A stretch of DNA of 33,587 bases. Origin: Rhodoferax sp. Its GTDB lineage: Bacteria > Pseudomonadota > Gammaproteobacteria > Burkholderiales > Burkholderiaceae_C. The notes under the pieces were generated by a model. That model was not told the DNA's origin, searched no databases, and saw only the letters and a program-made list of their open reading frames with translations. The DNA lies in assembly GCA_021738345.1 (NCBI GenBank), contig JAIPCE010000019.1, positions 1-33,587 of the forward strand, given 5' to 3'. This document shows, in pieces, positions 25,783-33,081 of this stretch. The translations under genes and the position numbers were made by a program. Each line of letters opens with the position of its first letter. The first letter of the stretch is position 1.

Positions 25783-25797
25783 GTAGAATGTATCTAC
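25783..25797 (+). promoter_or_regulatory. Candidate operator of the toxin-antitoxin pair
   Basis: GTAGA-ATGTA-TCTAC is a perfect 5-bp inverted repeat with a 5-bp spacer, 24 nt before the antitoxin start, within the likely promoter. AbrB/MazE-type antitoxins usually bind such palindromes to repress their own operon. Confidence 0.4.
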
Positions 25798-25820
25798 ATC
25801 AACGTATATCAAACTCAATC

Positions 25821-26072
25821 ATGATGAATCTACAGATTGCCAAATGGGGTAACAGCCTCGCAGTACGCATCCCGGCAGACTATGTGCGCCAAATCGGCAT
25901 CAAGGATGGCGATCATTTGGTGGCCCAAGTGGGCGCTGATGGCGCGTTAAATCTCAGACCGCCTGCACAGTGGAGCCGCAAAGCCTTCGCACAGGAGTTG
26001 TCGCAGCATGCCAAGACCTTGCCCTTGGGAGCCTCTGTCATGGAGCAGTTGCGTCAAGAAGCGCGTTACTGA
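25821..26072 (+). CDS. vapB: AbrB/MazE-type antitoxin
   Basis: 83 residues from ATG at 25821 (an adjacent ATG at 25824 is equally possible). The N-terminal SpoVT/AbrB DNA-binding domain is clear: IAKWGNSLAVRIPADYVRQIGIKDGD. The C-terminal tail (about 50-83) should wrap and inhibit the toxin. The stop overlaps the toxin start (TGATG), as is normal for such pairs. It probably autoregulates through the palindrome just upstream. Confidence 0.88.
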   Translation: MMNLQIAKWGNSLAVRIPADYVRQIGIKDGDHLVAQVGADGALNLRPPAQWSRKAFAQELSQHAKTLPLGASVMEQLRQEARY

Positions 26073-26494
26073 TGTTGTATGTCGATACCAGCGTCTTGGT
26101 TGCACTGTGCACCAACGAAGCCAAAACAGCCGACGTAGTCAAATGGTACGCAGCCTGCGCCGACGAATTGGCATCCGCCGCGTGGTGTGTCACTGAATTT
26201 GCCCGTGCTTTGGGCATCAAGCAGCGCACCGGGCAGTTGACCAAAGCGCAAGCGCAGGCAGCGTGGGTCAAGTTTGAACGTATGTGTGCCAACGATTTGC
26301 AGCTGTTGCCCGTGGAGGCGATGACCTTTCACAAGGCCGCCATGTTGACCATGGATGTGACAGCAGGCTTGCGCGCTGGCGATGCCTTGCATCTTGCCTG
26401 TGCGATGGAAGCAAAGGTGGCGGGTATGGTGACTTTGGATACTGTGCTCGCCAAGAATTCCAAGCGCTGCAAGGTGAAGCCGGTGGCGGTTTAA
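26072..26494 (+). CDS. vapC: PIN-domain toxin, VapC type
   Basis: 140 residues. PIN ribonuclease acidic residues are visible: YVDTSVLV (first Asp), the Glu of CVTEFARAL, the Asp of RAGDALHLA, and MVTLD near the C-terminus. VapC toxins cleave RNA, often initiator or elongator tRNA or rRNA, to halt growth. The start at 26072 overlaps the antitoxin stop, and the protein is full length. It lies next to the integrase remnant and was probably brought in with that element. Confidence 0.9.
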   Translation: MLYVDTSVLVALCTNEAKTADVVKWYAACADELASAAWCVTEFARALGIKQRTGQLTKAQAQAAWVKFERMCANDLQLLPVEAMTFHKAAMLTMDVTAGLRAGDALHLACAMEAKVAGMVTLDTVLAKNSKRCKVKPVAV

Positions 26495-26717
26495 GAATGT
26501 CCGCCACAGTTAGTCCCGCTGAGCAATGTTGAAAAACCGTCGCCCGCATTTTCGGCTTTTCGTTTTGAGGTATTTGAGGAAGAGGGAAATCGTGACAACT
26601 GGAATCAAACCACAGTGGATCGACGGCGGACCACAACCGTTGTCAGTTTTTGGCGGACAGCCATGCCCCTCCAAGAAGTTATTGCAGGGGCATGGCGTAT
26701 GTCAGGCGAAAATAGGG
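26495..26717. other. Gap between vapC and the small secreted-protein gene
   Basis: 223 bp with no supported gene. Besides the stem-loop, it has GTCCGCCA at 26499-26506 and its reverse complement TGGCGGAC at 26651-26658, which together bracket about 160 bp. This could be the ends of a tiny decayed mobile element, but no target duplication was recognised. Confidence 0.4.
26660..26696. terminator. Strong stem-loop between vapC and a convergent small gene
   Basis: GCCATGCCCCT and AGGGGCATGGC form a perfect 11-bp stem with a 15-nt loop. It lies between the 3' ends of two convergent genes, so it may act as a bidirectional terminator. No U-tract follows on either strand, so it could also be part of a repeat. 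Confidence 0.4.
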
Positions 26718-27035
26718 TCAATCACCCCAATTCGAATACTTTTCGCAGGTCTTATTAATTTTTTTACCTTGGGGCGATTCTGAGAATTTAGCCAAATTTC
26801 CCTTGAAATCTTCTGGCGTTTCATTCCACATGCACTCACAAAATGCAGCCATCTTAGTCTGTCCCGGAATCGGACTAGCAGCGTTTCCGCCTTCGTAATT
26901 TTTGCTTGAGTACACGAGGCATTGCTTATATTGGGGATCACTGCTCGGGACGTCGTTGTAATCTCCAGCGGCGAGGGCGGTCTGCGCTACACCAAGCAAA
27001 ACGATAGAAGCAATGGAAAACAGGGATTTGGTCAT
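26718..27035 (-). CDS. Small secreted protein of unknown function
   Basis: 105 residues from ATG at 27035, chosen because it begins a clean signal peptide (MTKSLFSIASIVLLGVAQTALA, about 22 residues, cut before AGDYND). The mature part has four cysteines (QCLVYSS, FCECMWN, TCEKYS), which suggests disulfides in the periplasm. I do not recognise the family. An upstream in-frame ATG would add 39 residues ahead of the signal peptide and is unlikely. Low-GC codon use compared with core genes hints at transfer. Confidence 0.65.
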   Translation of the reverse strand: MTKSLFSIASIVLLGVAQTALAAGDYNDVPSSDPQYKQCLVYSSKNYEGGNAASPIPGQTKMAAFCECMWNETPEDFKGNLAKFSESPQGKKINKTCEKYSNWGD

Positions 27036-27139
27036 CAGGTTCACTTTCAACAAAATAGGGTGGGACTGGTGTGCGACGAATTGATGCAGACACCAATTTT
27101 GAACTCTATCAGAACATCGCGTGCTTTGCGTGACGAGAT

Positions 27140-27323
27140 GGGTGCGATTCAAACTTATGTGGACTCATATTCCCTCGCCCCAGCGGGGAGAGGGTTAGGG
27201 TGAGGGGTGGATGTCTTGATTCTTGAGGGAAGTCTGGAACCTGTGCCAGCCCCTCACCCCAGCCCTCTCCCCGCTGGGGCGAGGGGGCAAAACCGAATTG
27301 CCACATCGCTTTGAATCGCACCC
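27140..27323. repeat. Inverted pair of REP-like elements forming a large hairpin
   Basis: The 36-bp palindromic element at 27172-27207 (CCCTCGCCCCAGCGGGGAGA and on) recurs inverted at 27250-27285 with one mismatch, separated by 42 bp. The arms extend outward: GGGTGCGATTCAAA lies at 27140-27153 and its near-perfect inverse at 27310-27323. The whole 184 bp is thus one MITE-like inverted unit of the same family as the copies inside pglX. Confidence 0.75.
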
Positions 27324-27380
27324 TGACGACATCGGTAAAACGCATAGCGTTGCTGGTAAAGAAGTCAATGCATTTGGCAT

Positions 27381-27785
27381 TTATGACATGTGTCGTATCT
27401 TGGGCAGATCCACGCCACGCCTGCCACGGGTATCCAGGCCCAGCAGCGCCGCGCCGCCAAGGAACCAGCATACCGGGCGCGCATGGGCTGGAATGAATTC
27501 GATGGCAGACACGACCCTATCGATCAACGCCACAAAACCCTGACCCTGAGTGACGTAGCCAGCGCAGCAGACCAGCGCATCGTGGCCATGAACAAACCGG
27601 GCCAATTCATCCAAGGGTACGGCGTCGAGATCAAAAGAAATAACCCGGGCTCGACCAGCCACATCTTCAGAAAGTTTGTTGGGCGAACGGACCGCGACGG
27701 AAAGTTCCCAACCACGGTCAAGGACTTGCCGGGTAACGTGGCTACCGAGCTGGCCGGTTGCACCGAGGACTGCGATGGATGTCAT
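27381..27785 (-). pseudogene. C-terminally truncated NAD(P)-binding oxidoreductase
   Basis: 134 residues. The N-terminus is a Rossmann fold of the NmrA/atypical SDR type: SIAVLGATGQLGSHVTRQVLDRGW (GxxGxxG), then DALVCCAGYVTQGQGF and RPVCWFLGGAALLGLD. The frame ends abruptly after GVDLPKIR, where intact members continue for another half, and it stops about 58 bp from the REP hairpin. It is therefore probably a broken gene whose 3' part was lost when the repeat or flanking DNA arrived. The short product could be expressed but should lack its substrate domain. Confidence 0.65.
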
Positions 27786-28327
27786 CTACGAACTTCAAAA
27801 AGACTTGTCAACAAAAACTGCCACACCATTTGACCTCTTTTGCGTCGCCGCACTGGCACAACGCAAGAGGACTTCGAGCGCTACGATGAGAAAATTCAAG
27901 CGCTTGAAACCAAGTATTACACGGCTTTTGGGTTTCGAAAAATGTTTGACCGAGGCCCTTTGAGCGCTCGCAGCCGGTCCATTGCGAGACCTTGAGATGC
28001 CAAATGGATTTGGGTCAGTGGCGCAGCCGCCCTCAGGTAGCGGATGAGTGTCTGGGCTGCACCAATGCCAGCACGCCGGCCGTCAACCCTTTGCTTCCAA
28101 AGGCTGCCATGGAGCGACCAGCTAGCAAGTCTCTAGGACCGGGATCGCTGCAGTGCCGACCGCCACGGACAAAAAACTGATTGTCGCCGGCGAATGACTG
28201 CTTCGGAGTTTTGGCGGTGGGCAAATGACAAAATTGGACTGTCCCCGGCTATGACCGCTATGGAAAAAACGGTTCAATTTGATTGTGTTCGGCGACCGAC
28301 CGAAACCGTTGCTAAGGAGTCAACGCC
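27786..28327. other. Gene-poor gap with possible coding remnants
   Basis: 542 bp. A short frame at about 27845-27995 (+) ends in QALETKYYTAFGFRKMF and GPLSARSRS and looks like the tail of a once-coding gene, but it has no start and I do not recognise it. Short frames elsewhere in the stretch lack ribosome sites and family character. No complete gene is supported. Confidence 0.4.
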
Positions 28328-28519
28328 CTAAGCCATTGTGTTGACCTGAGTGCCCAGGTTGCCACTCGTGGCCAACGGCAGGCCCTGTAACAGCGCCAGC
28401 GCCCCGGTGGCCTGGATGTCCATGGCCTTCTTCAATACCAAAACCTGGGCCGTTTGGGCTACTTGGCTTTGCTGCATTTGTGTCGATGCATTGACGAGTG
28501 CGGTGGGAGAAATATCCAT
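28328..28519 (-). CDS. YjfB-like putative motility protein
   Basis: 63 residues: MDISPTALVNASTQ, VLVLKKAMDIQATGALALLQ and the C-terminal LATSGNLGTQVNTMA are the hallmarks of the YjfB motility family. These are small proteins of unknown mechanism, often found with flagellar genes. A good ribosome site (AAAGGA) precedes the start. The upstream sigma-28-type promoter (28547-28573) supports co-regulation with flagella and chemotaxis. No flagellar genes adjoin it. Confidence 0.82.
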   Translation of the reverse strand: MDISPTALVNASTQMQQSQVAQTAQVLVLKKAMDIQATGALALLQGLPLATSGNLGTQVNTMA

Positions 28520-28546
28520 GGTGAAATCCTTTTGTGGCTGTCATCC

Positions 28547-28573
28547 ATATCGGCTCGACAGTCAAAATTCTTG
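28547..28573 (-). promoter_or_regulatory. Sigma-28 (FliA)-type promoter of the yjfB-like gene
   Basis: On the - strand CAAGAATT (28573-28566) and GCCGATAT (28554-28547) lie exactly 11 nt apart. The sigma-28 consensus is TAAAGTTT-N11-GCCGATAA: the -10 matches 7 of 8, the -35 4 of 8. The start codon lies 27 nt further on, leaving a short leader. Confidence 0.6.
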
Positions 28574-28596
28574 AACAGATGGAGTTGTGGTGTTAC

Positions 28597-28625
28597 CTGG
28601 AGGAAACCATTACTGTTTCCTCCAG
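28597..28625. terminator. 11-bp perfect stem-loop at the edge of the phage-like region
   Basis: CTGGAGGAAAC and GTTTCCTCCAG pair perfectly around a 7-nt loop (CATTACT). It lies between the last phage-like gene and the yjfB promoter, so it could stop leftward phage transcription. No U-tract follows on either strand; an operator or attachment-site structure is an alternative. Confidence 0.45.
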
Positions 28626-28657
28626 ATGTAGTTAATTGGCGCCGCCAGTAGGAATCG

Positions 28658-28683
28658 GTAACCTAATGTAATCAACAGGTTAC
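28658..28683. repeat. GTAACCT/AGGTTAC inverted repeat near the phage-like boundary
   Basis: GTAACCT (28658-28664) and AGGTTAC (28677-28683) form a 7-bp inverted repeat. A related GTTACCT occurs at 28592-28598. The clustering within 100 bp at the left edge of the phage-like block is compatible with protein-binding sites, such as a repressor or integrase. Confidence 0.35.
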
Positions 28684-28684
28684 G

Positions 28685-28888
28685 TCAGCTCTGAGTAGTC
28701 TGCGAGTAGTTCTCTCTAGTTGCAAATGCTATCACCTCGCGGGCCACCCAAAGGCGGTTGCGCGGAGTACTCACAGGAGCCTCTTTTGGGAAACCCTGGA
28801 GTCGAACTACGGCGTCGCGCGCGTGGCGCACAGTGCAGCGTGTCAGCTCTGCAATTTCTTCGATGGTGAGGAGTTCTTTGTTGCTCAT
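28685..28888 (-). CDS. Small helix-turn-helix protein, phage regulator type
   Basis: 67 residues. KELLTIEEIAELTRCTVRHARDAVVRL is a winged-helix/MerR-like HTH segment as in AlpA/excisionase-type regulators, followed by LWVAREVIAFATREN. It probably binds DNA. It is the last gene of the leftward phage-like block, 62 bp after the small membrane protein. The specific role (excisionase, repressor or activator) cannot be decided. Confidence 0.65.
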   Translation of the reverse strand: MSNKELLTIEEIAELTRCTVRHARDAVVRLQGFPKEAPVSTPRNRLWVAREVIAFATRENYSQTTQS

Positions 28889-28950
28889 GATATTGTTTTT
28901 CTTCTATGAGTATTTTGCATAACCCGCCCGGGGCTACCCAGGCGGCAGGT

Positions 28951-29178
28951 TTACTTGACGTCCTTCCCGATGGCGCGCAGGACGCAGACTGCCTCACGCG
29001 AGGCGTTGCTCGCGCCGGCCACCGCGCATCTGGCGTCGGCAGGGGCGTGCCCAGCCTTGACCATTTCAACGATGGCCTGCTCGGAGCTGATGGAGCAGGC
29101 TACCGGAGCGGCTACTAACGCGAGCACGCAGACGGCCACAGACAGGCCGATGATTACTGAGACGGTGTTCTCGTTCAT
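28951..29178 (-). CDS. Small membrane or exported protein of the phage-like block
   Basis: 75 residues from ATG at 29178, which overlaps the stop of the RdgC-like gene (ATGA). The hydrophobic segment at residues 5-25 (VSVIIGLSVAVCVLALVAAP) is a membrane anchor or uncleaved signal, followed by a soluble tail with three cysteines (CSIS, RCAVAG, VCVLRAIG). No homologue is recognised. Its tight coupling suggests a function in the same phage operon. Confidence 0.6.
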   Translation of the reverse strand: MNENTVSVIIGLSVAVCVLALVAAPVACSISSEQAIVEMVKAGHAPADARCAVAGASNASREAVCVLRAIGKDVK

Positions 29179-30065
29179 TTGGCTTCCTCTTCCTTGTACA
29201 CGAACATTTCGCACAGAACGTCGATGATGCCCGCCACTTCCGCCACCTCAAGTGTGGCCTGGGTGGTGAACGGATCGGCCAACTCCTTGTCGATCTCGTG
29301 GACGAACCGGATACCCTTCAGGCGGAATTCGTCAGTGAGTTTGAAGTCGGTGCCAGACTCCAACGTGAACCCGACAGACTTGACCTGGAAGCCTTGGTCA
29401 AGGACCTCCTCCAGGCCTTTGCGTGCGTCCTCCAGGTCGCTCATCTTCACCGTCACCTTGCGCTTCTCGGAAACCAGTGTGACCTCGTCGCTGGGCTGGT
29501 ACTGATCAAACGCAGGCTGCTCGCCGTCCAGCCACTGCTGCAGGCGCTTGGTGAGGCCCTTCTTCACCTCGGAGACGTGGATGGTCGTGGTCTTCACGCT
29601 TCCCACTGCGTTGACGAGCTCACCGGTGATCTGGCCTGCCAGTTTCGCATTCGTTGTCGGGATGATGAGGTACTTCCTTGCGGGGAAGTAGAAGCAGGTG
29701 ACCAAGGAGGTGCGGACAAACGCGGTGACCAGCATGCGATCGAGGATGGAGGCCTTGATGCCCCGACGCTCATGCTTGCCCACCTTGCGCCCCTCGGAGG
29801 TGAGGATGCGCTGCACCTCCTTGACTGTCTCGGCGTTGACGATGCTGCCCGGGACGACCTTTTGGTCGACGCGCACCGTGAAGGCGAACCCTCCTGGGAA
29901 GGTCTCCACGAAGGTGCCATGATCCAGGCGTGGGACGAACCCCAGCCCGAGGGCCTGGACTGGTGCAAGGTCCGTGAACCCTGCTTCCTCCAGGTGTGAC
30001 TCGAGCTTCTCTGCGCTGGGGAGCTCTGCGTTGTAGACGATTGCGGATTTGATGAGATTTTTCAT
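29175..30065 (-). CDS. RdgC-like recombination-associated protein
   Basis: 296 residues, close to the 303 of E. coli RdgC. The order matches: an N-terminal NLIKSAIVYNAELPSAEKLESHLEEAGF segment, LGLGFVPRL, a VRVDQKVVPGSIVN stretch, KASILDRMLVTAFVRTS, YLIIPTTNAKLAGQI (the central domain), a LTKRLQQWLDG block and a C-terminal KGIRFVHEI. RdgC is a ring-forming DNA-binding protein that limits RecA recombination. Phage-encoded relatives exist. Its start has a good AGAAGAAG ribosome site 51 bp after the SbcC-like stop. The call rests on pattern, not alignment. Confidence 0.72.
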   Translation of the reverse strand: MKNLIKSAIVYNAELPSAEKLESHLEEAGFTDLAPVQALGLGFVPRLDHGTFVETFPGGFAFTVRVDQKVVPGSIVNAETVKEVQRILTSEGRKVGKHERRGIKASILDRMLVTAFVRTSLVTCFYFPARKYLIIPTTNAKLAGQITGELVNAVGSVKTTTIHVSEVKKGLTKRLQQWLDGEQPAFDQYQPSDEVTLVSEKRKVTVKMSDLEDARKGLEEVLDQGFQVKSVGFTLESGTDFKLTDEFRLKGIRFVHEIDKELADPFTTQATLEVAEVAGIIDVLCEMFVYKEEEAK

Positions 30066-30084
30066 TTTTCTTCTTCTCAGATTT

Positions 30085-30106
30085 GCAGCCCGAGGAGCGG
30101 GGCTGC
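30085..30106. other. Short hairpin between the sbcC-like and rdgC-like genes
   Basis: GCAGCCC and GGGCTGC flank an 8-nt loop. It may attenuate or process the polycistronic message; no U-tract is seen. Confidence 0.3.
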
Positions 30107-30116
30107 GGCGCTTTGG

Positions 30117-32252
30117 TTAATCAGCCAGCGTAATGATGTGGTCGGCCACCGACTCAGATACGTCTTCATGCGAGATCAGGATGACTTGCCGGAACCCTAC
30201 AGTTGACAGGAATCCGAGCAAGGCCTCCGTGCGCTCTGCGTCGCACCCGCTCATGGGCTCGTCGAGCAGCAGGAAGGGTGCCGATGGCAGGAAGGTGCGC
30301 ACCAGGGCGACCCGAATGGCAAGGCCCAGGATGTCCAGGGTGGAGCCGCTCAGCGACGCCACTGTGTGGTCGTCCACTGTGAATCCATCCGACCCCTTGG
30401 ACACCACCGAGCGCGCCCCACGCATCTCGCTGAAGTAGGAGCTCACGGCAGCCAAGGTGAGGCGCCAAAGCTGATCCGCTATGAGGGGCCGGCACTGACG
30501 CACTCGCTTGATCAAGGCGTTGTTGAACTCCAGTTCGGTGAGGCGCTGCTGCGCAGCTTCGACGTCGAGCTTGGCCTTGGCAAGGTCGGCGCAGGCTCTC
30601 GCCCAGTCCTTCTTCGCATCCTCCAGAGCGTGGCCGCGGTGCCGCTCCAGAGCCTTGGCTTCGCTCAGGGCTATAGCAGCGTCTCGTGCCTCTTGGTGCA
30701 GAGTCTGCACAGTCGTGTGAGCTTCCCCCACGTCCTCGACAGGGCCCAACTCCTTGAGCACCCTTTCCGCATCACCCAGGGCGCTACGCTCATGCGCGGC
30801 CTGCAGGGATGCAGTGTGCACAGCCTGCAGGTAGTCTGCGCGCGCCTTGACTGCGCTGCGGATGTCCTTGATCATCTGGTCGTAGTTGGGCTGGACTGTG
30901 ACGCTCACGTCCGGCACAGCCCCCGCCCATGTGAGCATAGGTGGGACCGTCGAGTCGTCCACCTTCAACCACATGGCGTAGCGCTGGGCGGCGACGATGT
31001 AGGGCTTGGCCAGGGTGCGGGTAGTTGTCAGCGCACTGATGCGCGTCGTGCGGTAAAACTCACCGGAGTTCAGATCGAGGATTTCCTCCTCGATCGAGGC
31101 GATCGCCTCGGCGAGCTTTGCATTCTGGGCCTTCACCTCCGGCACTTCGCTGAAATCCTGCCCGCAGAACGAGCACGATCCGCTGTTGATCTTGGCCTGG
31201 AGGGCGGCGATCTCCACATCGTGTTTGCGTACGATGTTGCGGCTGGTCTCATTCTGTGTGCGCAGCGTGTCGATCTCTGCTTCGAGGTCAGACATTGATG
31301 CCGCGTGGTACTCCATGGCCTGCTTATGGAGGAGGGGTTGGACAGCGCGATAGGCGTCGAAGGAGTCAGCAAGCAGCACCCCGCTTGCCTTGGCCTTGAG
31401 CAGATCCGCAATCTTCTCGTCGGGGTTGGGGTAGTCGTCGACGGGGTGCTCCACCAGAAGTTCCTGGTCTTTGATGGCCTTGTCAAGGCGCTCGTGGGCT
31501 TGGGCTGCAGCAAGTCCAGCCCGCTTGCGCTGGGCCTCCAGCGACTGGATACGCGTGTGGTTTTGCAAGGCTGCTTCGTACTTCTTCCGTGACTTAGCCT
31601 CCTCCTTGGTGGCTGAATCCACATCGCTCTGGGCGCTCTTGATGCCACTCTCGAGGGAGACAAAGTCAGGCTCCTGCACGCCCTGGGCGCGCTCGAGTAC
31701 GGCCCCGGCGGATTCAAGCTGGGCTGTGGCGCTCGCTGGGCTGCCCATCAACAGCTTCTCCTGCATGAGTTCGATCAGGTTGTCGATCTGGTCAAACTCG
31801 GCAAGCTGCTCGATCAACTCCGTGGTGGCTTTGGTTCCGGATTCCAGCGCACCACGGATTGCGTTTTGGTTGGCCAGCATGAGCTTGGCTGCACTCGATG
31901 CGTCGACCTTCAGGCGCGAGGCCAGGAAGTTGCTGACCTCGGTCTGTCCGGTCACGATCTGGTCGGAGTAGGTGCACTCGCACCCGCTCTTGGAACGCGT
32001 CACCTTGTACTCGACCCCGTCAAGGGTCAGGGTGAGCATCACTTTCAAGGAGCTCTCTGGGTTGCCCCAGGTCACGGTCTCAGCAAGTGGTGAGCGCAGA
32101 GTCTTGACACCGAACAGGGCGTAGGCGATTGCCTCACCAATGGTGGACTTGCCGGCCTCATTGGGCGCTCTGACAACTGAGAGTCCCTCGCCGAAGCCGA
32201 AGCATGCATTGGTGTGGCGGCGGAAGTTCTGGAGGTGGATTGATTTAAGCAT
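30117..32252 (-). CDS. SbcC/gp46-like ATPase subunit of a recombination nuclease
   Basis: 711 residues from ATG at 32252 (MLKSIHLQNFRRHT). The longer open frame would run deep into thyX and is rejected. It has Walker A APNEAGKST near residue 36, long coiled-coil arms (about 170-560), a central zinc hook CSFCG near 355, the ABC signature SLSGSTLDILGLAIRVAL and Walker B FLLLDEPMSG near the C-terminus. With the SbcD-like metallophosphoesterase at the window end it would form an SbcCD/gp46-gp47-type nuclease that processes DNA ends for phage recombination and replication. The start overlaps the thyX stop by 8 bp. Confidence 0.88.
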   Translation of the reverse strand: MLKSIHLQNFRRHTNACFGFGEGLSVVRAPNEAGKSTIGEAIAYALFGVKTLRSPLAETVTWGNPESSLKVMLTLTLDGVEYKVTRSKSGCECTYSDQIVTGQTEVSNFLASRLKVDASSAAKLMLANQNAIRGALESGTKATTELIEQLAEFDQIDNLIELMQEKLLMGSPASATAQLESAGAVLERAQGVQEPDFVSLESGIKSAQSDVDSATKEEAKSRKKYEAALQNHTRIQSLEAQRKRAGLAAAQAHERLDKAIKDQELLVEHPVDDYPNPDEKIADLLKAKASGVLLADSFDAYRAVQPLLHKQAMEYHAASMSDLEAEIDTLRTQNETSRNIVRKHDVEIAALQAKINSGSCSFCGQDFSEVPEVKAQNAKLAEAIASIEEEILDLNSGEFYRTTRISALTTTRTLAKPYIVAAQRYAMWLKVDDSTVPPMLTWAGAVPDVSVTVQPNYDQMIKDIRSAVKARADYLQAVHTASLQAAHERSALGDAERVLKELGPVEDVGEAHTTVQTLHQEARDAAIALSEAKALERHRGHALEDAKKDWARACADLAKAKLDVEAAQQRLTELEFNNALIKRVRQCRPLIADQLWRLTLAAVSSYFSEMRGARSVVSKGSDGFTVDDHTVASLSGSTLDILGLAIRVALVRTFLPSAPFLLLDEPMSGCDAERTEALLGFLSTVGFRQVILISHEDVSESVADHIITLAD

Positions 32253-33081
32253 AGTCAGCGCCTTCCATTTCGAGCAGTTTTCTGAATTGGCCCCAGCCCA
32301 CAAGGTTGCCACTGGTGCACTCGCGGTGAGGCAGCGCCACGGCCTGATGCTCCACTGGGGATGCGTGCCAAGGCTTTCCTCCCATGAGCCTGTCGAACAG
32401 GGCAAGGTCGGCCTCCAGCGATGGGTTCTGGCCGTCGTGCGTCAGGTAGGACACCCTGGCACAGCGCGCGGCGCTGATCTTGGCAAGGGTCAGGATGGAC
32501 TGCTCCGCGCGCTCCTTCTCGGAGACGTAGGGGAAGTGCCAACCCCTGGGAACGTACAGCTCGGCGGGCCGCTTCACCGGCACGCTACCCTCCATCGCCT
32601 TGCGGATTTCCTTGGCAAGGATTTGGAAGTGGGGTTCCGCATCCGGGTGGTCACGCAACTCGAAGAAGTTGGTCCACTCGGTGGCCGTCACGATCGTGCG
32701 CATCCACTGGAATGGTTCCAGCAAGCGGTTGACCACCTGCTTGTGGATGCCCAGGCCTGTGAGGACTTGGGCTCGATTGGCAGCGTCGTGCGCGGCACCT
32801 CGCCAGATGTCGATTGCCTCGATCATCGTGCCGTATGGCACCTCAGCCTTGGCTTGCATCCCTGGTTGATTGACGCCCCAGTGCAGTGGGATGACTGGGT
32901 TCTCGCGCACCTGGGCGATCATCTTGGCTACCGGAATGGCGCGCGATGACATCGCGTTGCGCGAGAAAACCCTGTGGGTCATGATCTCGCCGTGAATGAA
33001 CCTGGGGTAGGACAACTCCAGGGTTGTGATGCGGGCTCCGGGTACGGAGATGGAATCCTCAATGACTTTCGCGTAGATCAT
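32245..33081 (-). CDS. thyX: FAD-dependent thymidylate synthase, phage type
   Basis: 278 residues. ThyX makes dTMP from dUMP with FAD and methylene-tetrahydrofolate. The signature RHRxxSxNxxSxR appears as THRVFSRNAMSSR near residue 35, so the first Arg is replaced by Thr while the remainder fits. Further family blocks are TEWTNFFELRDHPDAEPHFQ and ISAARCARVSYL. It overlaps the SbcD-like gene by 4 bp (ATGA) and the SbcC-like gene by 8 bp, which places a nucleotide-synthesis gene inside the nuclease operon. This is typical of phages that boost thymidine supply. Confidence 0.85.
   Translation of the reverse strand: MIYAKVIEDSISVPGARITTLELSYPRFIHGEIMTHRVFSRNAMSSRAIPVAKMIAQVRENPVIPLHWGVNQPGMQAKAEVPYGTMIEAIDIWRGAAHDAANRAQVLTGLGIHKQVVNRLLEPFQWMRTIVTATEWTNFFELRDHPDAEPHFQILAKEIRKAMEGSVPVKRPAELYVPRGWHFPYVSEKERAEQSILTLAKISAARCARVSYLTHDGQNPSLEADLALFDRLMGGKPWHASPVEHQAVALPHRECTSGNLVGWGQFRKLLEMEGADYA

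Noticed and set aside
28033..28224. 63-codon - strand frame
   Set aside because: No ribosome site, no recognisable family, and the surrounding DNA looks like decayed intergenic sequence.
30366..31298. 310-codon + strand frame opposite the sbcC-like gene
   Set aside because: It is a shadow frame. The - strand carries the Walker, zinc-hook and signature motifs.
32253..32405. Upstream extension of the sbcC-like gene
   Set aside because: It lies within thyX and lacks family character; MLKSIHLQNFRRHT at 32252 is the normal start.
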